A DNA stretch of 9,747 bases, from the NCBI GenBank assembly GCA_937888735.1, contig CALASN010000096.1, positions 1-9,747 of the forward strand, written 5' to 3'. The translations under genes and the position numbers were made by a program. Positions within the stretch are counted from its first letter, which is position 1. Every line of letters starts with the position of its first letter. This document shows positions 1 to 5,370 of the stretch, in pieces. The notes under the pieces are model-generated. The model saw nothing but the letters and a program-made list of their open reading frames with translations. It searched no databases and had not been told where the DNA came from. The stretch comes from UBA5499 sp002426275 (GTDB lineage Bacteria; Bacillota; DTU084).

Positions 1-205
1 AATGCGCAGCTTGCCGTGGGAGGGTCCGCGGCCATGGTTTATCTGCATCGTGAAGGGCTTTAGCTGTGCGCGGCAGAGACTGTTCATAAATCGGCAGAAG
101 AGTACCGACGTTTATATAAGTGGCGCCACCTGCTTCAGCCAAAATCTCTCCCTCATCGGGCAGATAAACCATGGCCGCGGACCCTCCCACGGCAAGCTGC
201 GCATT
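1..205. repeat. Perfect inverted repeat, arms 1-46 and 160-205
   Basis: Bases 1-46 are the exact reverse complement of bases 160-205; the loop is 113 nt (47-159). The match stops at the inner edge (47 A against 159 G) but runs to the first base of the window, so the left arm may be longer than 46 bp. Both arms lie inside the thiM reading frame: the right arm encodes normal ThiM sequence (from ANAQLAVGG to AMVYLP), and the left arm puts the complement of that sequence where the ThiM LDPVG region should be. The inner 15 nt (GCAGATAAACCATGG on the minus strand) include the palindrome CCATGG and are still compatible with ThiM on both sides, so a short native inverted homology may have seeded the event. 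There is no transposase and no IS end. Confidence 0.95.
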
Positions 206-325
206 GGCTACAAAATTGATGGTCACCGAATTAGTTATGGATCCCGCCATAGGATTCGTCCGTCTTACGCTTTCGACTGCCTGAACTATCTGCTCTTTAA
301 TTTCCGCTTTCCTACTCATTTTCAT
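1..325 (-). CDS. thiM: Hydroxyethylthiazole kinase ThiM, N-terminal part, interrupted by a fold-back repeat
   Basis: ThiM phosphorylates 4-methyl-5-(2-hydroxyethyl)thiazole in the thiazole salvage branch of thiamine synthesis. The minus-strand reading shows ThiM N-terminal features: VRRTNPMAGSITNSVTINF (family: R..SPLVHNITN.VV.NF), then ANAQLAVGGSAAMVYLPDE and GGATYINVGTL. From about residue 92 the frame reads DADKPW (W98), where the family continues with an LDPVG-type segment. Here it instead reads PRTLPRQAAH, because the DNA becomes the exact reverse complement of thiM codons upstream. So only about 98 codons look genuine, against a usual length near 270. Two in-frame starts are possible: ATG 325 (GGAG 3 nt upstream) and ATG 319 (GGAG 9 nt upstream); 319 has the more normal spacing. 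It lies 42-48 nt after thiC and is presumably the third gene of the operon. Identity is confident for the N-terminal part; whether the gene is really broken in the cell is not known. Confidence 0.8.
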   Translation of the reverse strand, partial: MKMSRKAEIKEQIVQAVESVRRTNPMAGSITNSVTINFVANAQLAVGGSAAMVYLPDEGEILAEAGGATYINVGTLLPIYEQSLPRTAKALHDADKPWPRTLPRQAAH

Positions 326-367
326 ATGCTCCTTCCGCTTGTTCAACCAGACTAAATTAAAGCTACC

Positions 368-1720
368 TTAAATTTGCTGAGACTCTTGCCTCACGGTGTT
401 TTCAACCTTAGCCTTGCTTCCGTTCAACTCCACATCAAGCCCTTCCAGGATCCGGTTCATAGTGCGCACCGCGCACATTTTGCCGCACATGGAACAGCTG
501 TGCCTATCTTCCGGCGGAACGCTTTCGTAATATGATTTCGCCTTGTCCTCATCCAAGGAGAGTCTAAAAATATTCGGCCAGTCAAGTTTCCGCCGGGCTT
601 CGCTGATCTGAAAATCTGCCATCCGGGCGTTCTTCACGCCTTTGGCGATGTCCGCAGCGTGTGCCGCAATTTTGGAAGCGATAATTCCCTCTTTAACATC
701 GCTGAGATCTGGAAGACGCAGATGTTCAGCTGGAGTCACGTAGCACAGAAAATCCGCACCGTTCGCAGCAGCGATGGCACCGCCGATGGCAGAGGTAATC
801 TGGTCGTACCCGGGCGCGATATCTGTGACCAGCGGCCCCAGCACATAGAAGGGCGCGCCGTGGCAAAGCCTTTTTTCGAGTTTCATGTTGGCCGCAATTT
901 CATCTATCGCCATATGTCCCGGGCCTTCCACCAAAACCTGCACATTCTGCTCCCAGGCGCGCTTAGTCAGATTTCCGATTTCCGTAAGTTCGGTAATCTG
1001 CGCTGCGTCCGTCGAATCCGCGATACTGCCCGGACGCAACGCATCCCCAAGGCTAATGGTGACGTCGTATTCCCGCAGGATATCGAGCAGTTCGTCATAA
1101 TGCTCATAGAAAGGATTTTCATTGCCCGTCATCTTCATCCACGCAAAAAGAAGGGAACCGCCGCGGGAAACAATGTTCATCTGCCGGCTTTCGCGCAAGA
1201 AGACTTCCATGGCCCGACGGTTGATACCCGCATGGACGGTCATGAAATCCACGCCTTCTTCCGCATGCAAGCGTACTACTTTCAGAAAATCCTGAGCCGT
1301 GATCTCCTTCAAATCTTTTTCCAGATAACCGATAGCATCGTAAATTGGGACGGTACCGATCATCGCGGAGGAGGTTTCGAGCAATTTTTTGCGAAACTCC
1401 CGCGTCTTGCCGTAATTGCTCAAATCCATAATTGCTTCCGCGCCGAGCTTCTCTGCTAGCTCTACTTTTTCCAATTCAGCACGATAATCGGCGCAATCGC
1501 CGGATATGCCCAAGTTGACGTTTATTTTTGTCCGTAGGCCCTCGCCGATGCCATAAGGATGAAGCAACCCGTGACGGATATTCGCCGGTATCGCCACCAA
1601 GCCCGACGCCACCAGCGGTAAAAGTTCCTGCTCCGTAAACCCTTCGTCCGCAGCAACCTGCGAAAGCTCTTTAGTGACAATGCCCTTTCTGGCTGCTTCC
1701 ATCTGTGTTTTGTAATTCAT
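368..1720 (-). CDS. thiC: Phosphomethylpyrimidine synthase ThiC (short form)
   Basis: ThiC is a non-canonical radical SAM enzyme that rearranges aminoimidazole ribotide into HMP-phosphate, the pyrimidine half of thiamine. The protein has 450 residues and lacks the long N-terminal extension of the roughly 630-residue proteobacterial form. Recognisable segments are IPANIRHGLLHPYGIGEGLRTKINVNLG near residues 44-71, TVPIYDAIGYL (about 123-133), MTVHAGINRRAM, SRGGSLLFAWM, SLGDALRPGSIADSTDAAQ, VEGPGHMAIDEIAANM, APFYVLGPLVTDIAPGYDQI and the C-terminal cluster motif C409-S-M-C412-G-K-M-C416, which would bind the [4Fe-4S] cluster. The motif is CX2CX3C rather than the CX2CX4C of the E. coli enzyme. ATG 1720 overlaps the thiD stop (ATGA) and has AGGAG 7 nt upstream, so translation is probably coupled. 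Expression should follow the TPP riboswitches ahead of thiD. Confidence 0.97.
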   Translation of the reverse strand: MNYKTQMEAARKGIVTKELSQVAADEGFTEQELLPLVASGLVAIPANIRHGLLHPYGIGEGLRTKINVNLGISGDCADYRAELEKVELAEKLGAEAIMDLSNYGKTREFRKKLLETSSAMIGTVPIYDAIGYLEKDLKEITAQDFLKVVRLHAEEGVDFMTVHAGINRRAMEVFLRESRQMNIVSRGGSLLFAWMKMTGNENPFYEHYDELLDILREYDVTISLGDALRPGSIADSTDAAQITELTEIGNLTKRAWEQNVQVLVEGPGHMAIDEIAANMKLEKRLCHGAPFYVLGPLVTDIAPGYDQITSAIGGAIAAANGADFLCYVTPAEHLRLPDLSDVKEGIIASKIAAHAADIAKGVKNARMADFQISEARRKLDWPNIFRLSLDEDKAKSYYESVPPEDRHSCSMCGKMCAVRTMNRILEGLDVELNGSKAKVENTVRQESQQI

Positions 1721-2529
1721 CTCGCCTCTCCTGTCTGTAATCCGTGTAGGTAAAGATTATAAAAGTGATTGGTAGGTCCGCAGCCCTCACCGATGGCCAG
1801 CGAGTGCAGGATCGCCGTGGTAACATAGCCTTTCGCCCTTTTTACCGCCTCCTCTAAGTCAAATCCCAACGCGAGATTGGAAGCAATCGCGGAGGAATAG
1901 GTACAGCCAGTCCCATGCGTGTTTTTGGTGTCAATGCGTTCTGCACTGAAGCGGTAAAAGCGTATACCGTCAAACAGGATATCCAGTGCGTCTCCCGCGG
2001 CGTGTCCACCTTTGATCAACACGTTTTTGACCCCCAGGCGGTTGATCCGTTTTGCGGCGTTCTCCATGTCCGCTGTGGAATGAATCGGAAATCCTGATAT
2101 TTTTTCGGCCTCCGGGATATTGGGCGTCACTAGGTCCGCCAGCGGCAGTATCTCCCGGATTAAGGTCTCCACGGAATCCGGCTGCATGAGCGGACAACCG
2201 TTTTTCGCAACCATGACAGGATCGATGACAACATTCCGCGGCTTATACTCATTGAGCTTACGCGCTACGGCCTCCATGCAGGCAGATCGTGAAAGCATAC
2301 CTACTTTGACCGCGTCAGCGCCGATATCCTCAAAGACGGCGTCAATCTGCTTTTCAATCATTTCGGGCGAGATATCCTGTGCGTCAATAACGCGCGAAGT
2401 GTTTTCCGCGACCACAGAGACAATCACGCTCATGCCGTAAACGCCATGCGCCGCAAAAGTTTTGAGGTCTGCCTGAACGCCTGCGCCGCCGCTGCAATCC
2501 GAGCCTGCAATTGACAGAACTTTTTTCAT
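1717..2529 (-). CDS. thiD: Hydroxymethylpyrimidine/phosphomethylpyrimidine kinase ThiD
   Basis: ThiD phosphorylates HMP and HMP-P to HMP-PP, the pyrimidine donor for thiamine phosphate synthase. It is a ribokinase-fold enzyme of 270 residues from this start, the usual ThiD length. Visible motifs are IAGSDCSGGAGVQADLKTF at residues 7-25 (substrate-binding glycine-rich loop), VKVGML, VIDPVMVAKNG (101-111), VTPNIPEAE (134-142), LIKGGH (171-176), and NTHGTGCTYSSAIA (203-216) with the anion-hole GTGC and Cys209. ATG 2529 is chosen because the protein then begins MKKVLSIAGSD as homologues do; an upstream in-frame ATG at 2550 would add seven residues. Neither start has a well-spaced Shine-Dalgarno sequence (AAAGG lies 13 nt before 2529), so the start is less certain than the gene. 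First gene of the operon; it overlaps thiC by 4 nt. Confidence 0.96.
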   Translation of the reverse strand: MKKVLSIAGSDCSGGAGVQADLKTFAAHGVYGMSVIVSVVAENTSRVIDAQDISPEMIEKQIDAVFEDIGADAVKVGMLSRSACMEAVARKLNEYKPRNVVIDPVMVAKNGCPLMQPDSVETLIREILPLADLVTPNIPEAEKISGFPIHSTADMENAAKRINRLGVKNVLIKGGHAAGDALDILFDGIRFYRFSAERIDTKNTHGTGCTYSSAIASNLALGFDLEEAVKRAKGYVTTAILHSLAIGEGCGPTNHFYNLYLHGLQTGEAR

Positions 2530-2558
2530 TTTTATAACCATGCCTTTCATCTAAAATA

Positions 2559-2594
2559 ACAAAAAAGACGCCTGCCGACTTCAACAAGCATCTT
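2559..2594 (-). terminator. Intrinsic terminator of the second (gene-proximal) TPP riboswitch
   Basis: On the minus strand AAGATGCTTG (2594-2585) pairs with CAGGCGTCTT (2574-2565), ten pairs including two G-U, around a 10-nt loop, and a run of six T follows. It ends only a few bases before the possible thiD starts and lies directly after the proximal aptamer, as expected for a TPP-controlled attenuator. The 5' arm contains TGCTT, complementary to AAGCA in the 3' strand of aptamer P1 (GGGAAGCA), which offers a short alternative antiterminator pairing. Confidence 0.88.
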
Positions 2595-2604
2595 TCTCTT
2601 CAAA

Positions 2605-2710
2605 TTTTGCTTCCCTACGTCAGTGTTAACTAACAGGTTCAAAGGGTCAGGTTTTAACCTTCTCAACTTAGGCGGGCTGCCGCCCGCTTAGTCCCCCCGC
2701 GGCGTATTCA
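2605..2710 (-). promoter_or_regulatory. TPP riboswitch (THI element), gene-proximal copy
   Basis: The minus strand carries the conserved TPP aptamer pieces in order: a G-rich P2 strand (GGGGGG, about 2699-2693), a P3 arm with strong GCGGGC/GCCCGC pairing, the TTGAGA match to the CUGAGA motif, a small AGGT/ACCT hairpin, then GACCCTTTGAACCTG, a P4/P5 arm and CGTAGGGAAGC. The CUGAGA and ACC.UUGAACCUG segments contact the pyrimidine and pyrophosphate parts of TPP in known structures. P1 looks poor: the 5' flank CCGC gives only two pairs with GCAA, where the upstream copy has TTGC. Binding of TPP should free the terminator at 2559-2594 to form and stop transcription before thiD. Confidence 0.93.
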
Positions 2711-2843
2711 GTTTTGGATCATAAAAAAAGCGCTCTCCTTCTGTGAGGAAAGCACATACTGATTATTTTCGCGCGACAATTTGCTTCCCTACGCCAGTAT
2801 TAACTGACAGGTTCAAAGGGTCAGGTTTTAACCTTCTCAACTT
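2633..2843 (-). repeat. Direct repeat of the riboswitch core (2633-2669 and 2807-2843)
   Basis: The two aptamers share an identical 37-nt block at 2633-2669 and 2807-2843. They also share GTAGGGAAGCAAA at the 3' side and TGAATAC at the 5' flank (2710-2704 and 2882-2876). Between these, the P3 arms and the P1 5' strand have diverged. The shared outer flanks show a segmental duplication of a whole aptamer rather than chance similarity between two independent elements; the two terminators that follow are not alike. Confidence 0.9.
2722..2755 (-). terminator. Intrinsic terminator of the first (promoter-proximal) TPP riboswitch
   Basis: On the minus strand GTGCTTTCCT (2755-2746) pairs with AGGAGAGCGC (2739-2730), ten continuous pairs with two G-U, around a 6-nt loop, followed by seven T. 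It stands between the two aptamers, so the first riboswitch has its own complete expression platform. The 5' arm TGCTTTCC can pair instead with GGGAAGCA at the 3' end of the first aptamer (eight pairs, one wobble), a plausible antiterminator that would form when TPP is absent. Confidence 0.9.
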
Positions 2844-2876
2844 GCGAGCCGTAGCCCGCTCAGTTCCCCCGCAATG
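2781..2876 (-). promoter_or_regulatory. TPP riboswitch (THI element), promoter-proximal copy
   Basis: The minus strand shows TTGC (P1) then GGGGG (P2), a P3 arm with AACT/AGTT and GAGC/GCTC pairing, TTGAGA, a small AGGT/ACCT hairpin, GACCCTTTGAACCTG, a P4/P5 arm around TTAATACTGG, and CGTAGGGAAGCAA closing P1 with GCAA. This is the standard order of a bacterial THI box. It begins about 10 nt after the predicted transcription start and is followed by its own terminator at 2722-2755, so it senses TPP before the second copy is transcribed. Confidence 0.95.
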
Positions 2877-2891
2877 TATTCATTTTTTTTT

Positions 2892-2920
2892 ATACTATCA
2901 CTTGTCGTCTTCTCTGTCAA
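2892..2920 (-). promoter_or_regulatory. Sigma-A type promoter of the thiDC(M) operon
   Basis: On the minus strand a perfect -35 TTGACA (2920-2915) and -10 TAGTAT (2897-2892) are separated by exactly 17 nt. Transcription would start near 2885, just ahead of the first TPP aptamer. A near-consensus promoter fits a leader whose control is by premature termination rather than by initiation. Confidence 0.85.
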
Positions 2921-2947
2921 ATCATCGAAAAATAAAGCAAGGATTCC

Positions 2948-2970
2948 GCAAAAGTAGTCTTCTAAAGACT
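2948..2970 (-). terminator. Possible weak terminator after tRNA-Arg
   Basis: On the minus strand AGTCTT (2970-2965) pairs with AAGACT (2961-2956) around a 3-nt loop, followed by ACTTTT. The stem has only six pairs and the T run is short, so it would be weak. It lies 11 nt past the tRNA 3' end and ahead of the thi promoter, the right place to separate the two transcripts. Confidence 0.45.
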
Positions 2971-2980
2971 TTTCGAAAGA

Positions 2981-3057
2981 TGGTGCGCCCAGAGGGATTC
3001 GAACCCCCGACCTTCAGATTCGAAGTCTGTCACTCTATCCAGCTGAGCTATGGGCGC
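2981..3057 (-). tRNA. tRNA-Arg (anticodon UCG)
   Basis: The minus strand folds as a full cloverleaf of 77 nt with an encoded CCA end. The acceptor GCGCCCA pairs with TGGGCGC; the D arm is GCTC/GAGT with loop AGCTGGATA; the anticodon loop CTTCGAA (3025-3019) gives anticodon TCG at 3023-3021; the T arm is GGGGG/CCCTC with loop TTCGAAT; and the discriminator is A. Arg identity elements A20 and C35 are present. The first pair of the anticodon stem is an A-A mismatch (27-43), a small oddity. UCG reads CGA and probably CGG codons. Confidence 0.96.
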
Positions 3058-3065
3058 GTATATAT

Positions 3066-3094
3066 ATTTTAACATAAGCGTTTGGTTGTCGCAA
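3066..3094 (-). promoter_or_regulatory. Promoter of tRNA-Arg
   Basis: On the minus strand TTGCGA (3094-3089) and TAAAAT (3071-3066) are 17 nt apart, and the tRNA 5' end follows 8 nt after the -10 box. The spacing to the mature 5' end is short, as is common for tRNA genes with brief leaders. Both hexamers are close to consensus but not perfect. Confidence 0.65.
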
Positions 3095-3099
3095 CCCTC

Positions 3100-3137
3100 A
3101 GAAGAACTTTACAAAAATTCCGTAAACAAGCTCTTCT
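3100..3137. other. Stem-loop between the toroid gene and tRNA-Arg
   Basis: AGAAGAACTT (3100-3109) pairs with AAGCTCTTCT (3128-3137), ten pairs with one G-T, around an 18-nt loop that can form three further pairs (TAC/GTA). It lies 33 nt after the stop of the upstream minus-strand gene. There is no T run on either side, so it is not a clear intrinsic terminator; it could be an RNA end or processing structure. Confidence 0.45.
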
Positions 3138-3169
3138 AGAAACAGGTGCCCTCATTGCCCGCACGAGCG

Positions 3170-4015
3170 TCAATCATGACTCCCGTCACTTTTCCCAAGG
3201 TTTCTTAAGATCTCGTGATATCGCTCGGTGCCAAGACTGCTTGGCTCCCCTTTTTTACAGAAGGTAAACCCGGCTAGCTTTCGATTCACCCGTTCCACTA
3301 CAATCTTACCGGCAACCAGCTTGGAATCCAAAATTCCAAGTGCGTCCAGAAACCGCTTATCTTCCTTTGCCTTATTGTAAAAAGAGAGAACGTAAACATA
3401 AACAAAAAGGTTATAATTGGCAAAGGGATATCCAACCTGCATAAACAAAGTACCGATTCCGTAATGACAAGGGCCGAGCGGCTGGCGGGTTAGCCAATGA
3501 TTAAGCAAGAATTCCACGGCTTTGTCAAGAGATTGTTCTTTATTGAGCAAGTGCGAAAACCGAAAAGCATTCAACGCTGTTAATGTTGGCCCAGGATTCG
3601 AGAAATCTGTTTCCGGACCTCTCCCAAAACTGAACTTATTACAGCGCCAGCCGCCATCTCCGTACTGTATTTTCAGAAGATGTTCGAAGGTTTTTTGGAG
3701 CCTACTATCATTTGCATATCCCAAATGGCAAAGCACATGGGCGGCATTAATGGTCTGGCAAGGATATATCGCTCCCTGCGGTGACAGCTTAAACCTTCCG
3801 TCTTCACGCCATAAGCTAAAAATCAAATTGGCAATATCCACTAACAAAGGATCGGAAGGTTCCATTCCCAACTCTAGCAGCAGAAGCGTACTGTCAAGGG
3901 CAGAAAACGGACTTCCTTTGCTTAGGCGCCTATCCGAAGTAGTCCAATGATCAGCGCCGTTATCATAACGTTTTGCCAGAATAGCTTCAATATCTGATTG
4001 ATATTGCACAGGCAT
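3170..4015 (-). CDS. Alpha/alpha-toroid protein, squalene cyclase/prenyltransferase-like, function unknown
   Basis: The 281-residue protein is mostly helical. It has the repeat character of the terpenoid cyclase/protein prenyltransferase toroid fold: LWREDGRFKLSP (69-79) and a clear QW motif QYGDGGW (117-123), between alternating helices such as ALDSTLLLLELGM (39-51) and TLTALNAFRFS (144-154). It lacks the DXDD and DCTAE active-site motifs of class II terpene and squalene cyclases and is under half their length, so cyclase activity should not be assumed. Conserved-looking polar residues include C86, H93, C96, H97, C125, C183 and H184, which could bind a metal, but that is inference. The C-terminal third (GPCHYGIGTLFMQVGYPF, 181-198, then NRKLAGFTFCKKGEP) resembles an uncharacterised bacterial family. 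No signal peptide. ATG 4015 has GGGAGGT 6 nt upstream. It follows the beta-helix gene by 116 nt. Confidence 0.75.
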   Translation of the reverse strand: MPVQYQSDIEAILAKRYDNGADHWTTSDRRLSKGSPFSALDSTLLLLELGMEPSDPLLVDIANLIFSLWREDGRFKLSPQGAIYPCQTINAAHVLCHLGYANDSRLQKTFEHLLKIQYGDGGWRCNKFSFGRGPETDFSNPGPTLTALNAFRFSHLLNKEQSLDKAVEFLLNHWLTRQPLGPCHYGIGTLFMQVGYPFANYNLFVYVYVLSFYNKAKEDKRFLDALGILDSKLVAGKIVVERVNRKLAGFTFCKKGEPSSLGTERYHEILRNLGKSDGSHD

Positions 4016-4131
4016 TGCGCTACCTCCCGTACTTGGATTTGAGAAACAGATCCGCGGGATATAAGCTGCACTTGTTACTTTTTTTTCGTGTAAAAATTGT
4101 TTTTAAACGCCAAGAGATAACCGTGCGGATT

Positions 4132-5283
4132 TCATCTCCGATTTATTCGCAGCCGGGTGATCCGGTCCGTGATGGTGGCGGCTTCGCCGTGCTCAGCGAG
4201 CGATATTTTTTCCCATTCGTCACCTATTTCATAGTCGACTGTTGTGTCTGACACATTTCTAATCATTGCCAGCGGTAATTTTAAATTCTTATCTTTAGTG
4301 ACGATCCGTTCTAATTTCTCAATTGTAAAACGGTCTGTTAACGTTTCGCAGCAGATCAAGGGGTTGGTGCTTTGAGAATTAGTTGAATAAAGCTTCAAAT
4401 TCTTGATCAGGATATTATCAATGCAACCTACTCCTGCGGGAAAATCTTTTTCAGCAAACAACGGGGTGCGGCAATACCTTGCGGCGTCCATATTAATGGC
4501 ATAAACGCGGCATCCCGCATATACGTCCTCAAAAGTGATATCCCGAATTGGATTATTTATGCTTAACATTCTGATGGCAGTATGGCAATTTTCGGCATAG
4601 ATATTCTTGAACGAGATGTTTTCAATCACGTCACAGACCAGATCGAGATTCTCAATTCTCTGCAGCGAATCGTCCGCGTTGAGCGCGATCAGGTCATCGT
4701 TCGTCTCCCCATAAGTGATCGCTTTGATATTTTCAACCTTCCCGTTTCTGCATCCGCCAGCGAAATGAAGTCCGTCCTGGTTAAAGGACAACTGCTCGGC
4801 CGCAAAACTGATACCAGTGATCGTAAAATCCTCAATCCTGCACATCCTCAGGTAATAGGTCACGGAATTCGCCACGGTAAAATCGTTCAAATGCAAACCT
4901 TTGACATTCATAAAATTCATCGTGGCTCCCGAACTTGCTTTCGGATTGAAGAGGTCCTGAGCTTTGGTATTGTTTTTGCCGTCAAAATTGCCGTCCCAAA
5001 TTCCGCCTGCGATAGAAATATCGATATTTCCTGTTTCCGGATCGCGGTTTGTGATCAGAAAATCTCCTCGTTTTTTGGGAAAAGAGGCGCAATGGACTAG
5101 CCTGGCTGAAGGTTCGGCCAGAATATGGGCGTGTGATTTTATGAACAATGTGCCGGCAATGCGATATGTACCTTCAGGTATATAGACTGAATCGGCGCCA
5201 TCAAGCGCCGCCTGAACTGCGGCCCGATCGTCTTTTACGCCGTCTCCCGCAGCGCCAAAATCTCTGACATTTACGCGCTTCAT
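4132..5283 (-). CDS. Right-handed beta-helix protein, GH28/pectate lyase superfamily
   Basis: The 383-residue protein starts MKRVNVRDFGAAGDGVKDD (1-19), the typical N-terminal motif of pectate-lyase-3 and GH28 polygalacturonase-like proteins, followed by VYIPEGTYRI (33-42). The middle consists of short beta-helix rungs (for example ITGISF, VENIKAITY, IENISFKNIYAEN, IRDITFEDVYAG). Candidate catalytic positions for a GH28-type enzyme are N168-Q-D170-G, D196-D197 and H234, but the GHG and RIK motifs are not clear, so the substrate is unknown; a plant or bacterial polysaccharide or glycan is likely. There is no signal peptide, suggesting a cytoplasmic enzyme acting on imported oligosaccharides. 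ATG 5283 is chosen because AAAGGAG lies 7 nt upstream and the family motif starts at once; an upstream ATG at 5334 would add 17 poorly matching residues. No transporter or other sugar gene is next to it. Confidence 0.85.
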   Translation of the reverse strand: MKRVNVRDFGAAGDGVKDDRAAVQAALDGADSVYIPEGTYRIAGTLFIKSHAHILAEPSARLVHCASFPKKRGDFLITNRDPETGNIDISIAGGIWDGNFDGKNNTKAQDLFNPKASSGATMNFMNVKGLHLNDFTVANSVTYYLRMCRIEDFTITGISFAAEQLSFNQDGLHFAGGCRNGKVENIKAITYGETNDDLIALNADDSLQRIENLDLVCDVIENISFKNIYAENCHTAIRMLSINNPIRDITFEDVYAGCRVYAINMDAARYCRTPLFAEKDFPAGVGCIDNILIKNLKLYSTNSQSTNPLICCETLTDRFTIEKLERIVTKDKNLKLPLAMIRNVSDTTVDYEIGDEWEKISLAEHGEAATITDRITRLRINRR

Positions 5284-5327
5284 ACGCTCTCTCCTTTCTG
5301 TTTGTAACCGATTCTGCGTAAAGGAAT

Positions 5328-5361
5328 GCTGCAAGGCAGCTGTGTCCAGTCGCCTTGCAGC
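5328..5361. terminator. Strong hairpin between the barrel gene and the beta-helix gene
   Basis: GCTGCAAGGC (5328-5337) is perfectly complementary to GCCTTGCAGC (5352-5361); the 14-nt loop can form four more pairs after an A-C mismatch. It begins 9 nt after the barrel gene stop in the minus direction and is followed by ATTCCTTT rather than a clean T run. It is probably the 3' end structure or imperfect terminator of the barrel gene; the beta-helix gene starts 45 nt beyond it. Confidence 0.5.
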
Positions 5362-5370
5362 CCGGATGAA

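Noticed and set aside
1..205. Inverted repeat as the ends of an insertion sequence or integron attC site
   Set aside because: The arms are coding thiM sequence and its exact copy, there is no transposase or recombinase, and no target duplication is visible.
2..355. Plus-strand reading frame of 117 codons at the left edge
   Set aside because: Antisense to thiM and running through both arms of the inverted repeat; no motif.
659..1459. Plus-strand reading frame of 266 codons
   Set aside because: It is entirely antisense to thiC, has no family features, and thiC is unmistakable.
2633..2843. The 37-nt direct repeats as a CRISPR array or mobile element
   Set aside because: Only two copies, each fitting inside a TPP aptamer fold, with no cas genes.
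2743..3072. Plus-strand reading frame of 109 codons ending VRPEGFEPPTFRFEVCHSIQL
   Set aside because: This is the well-known false protein made by translating the complement of a tRNA; it also runs antisense through the first riboswitch.
3170..4015. Calling the toroid protein a squalene-hopene or diterpene cyclase
   Set aside because: Less than half the length, no DXDD or DCTAE motif, and only one clear QW repeat.
5284..5334. Longer start of the beta-helix protein at ATG 5334
   Set aside because: The added 17 residues do not match the family and would span the good AAAGGAG ribosome binding site of ATG 5283.
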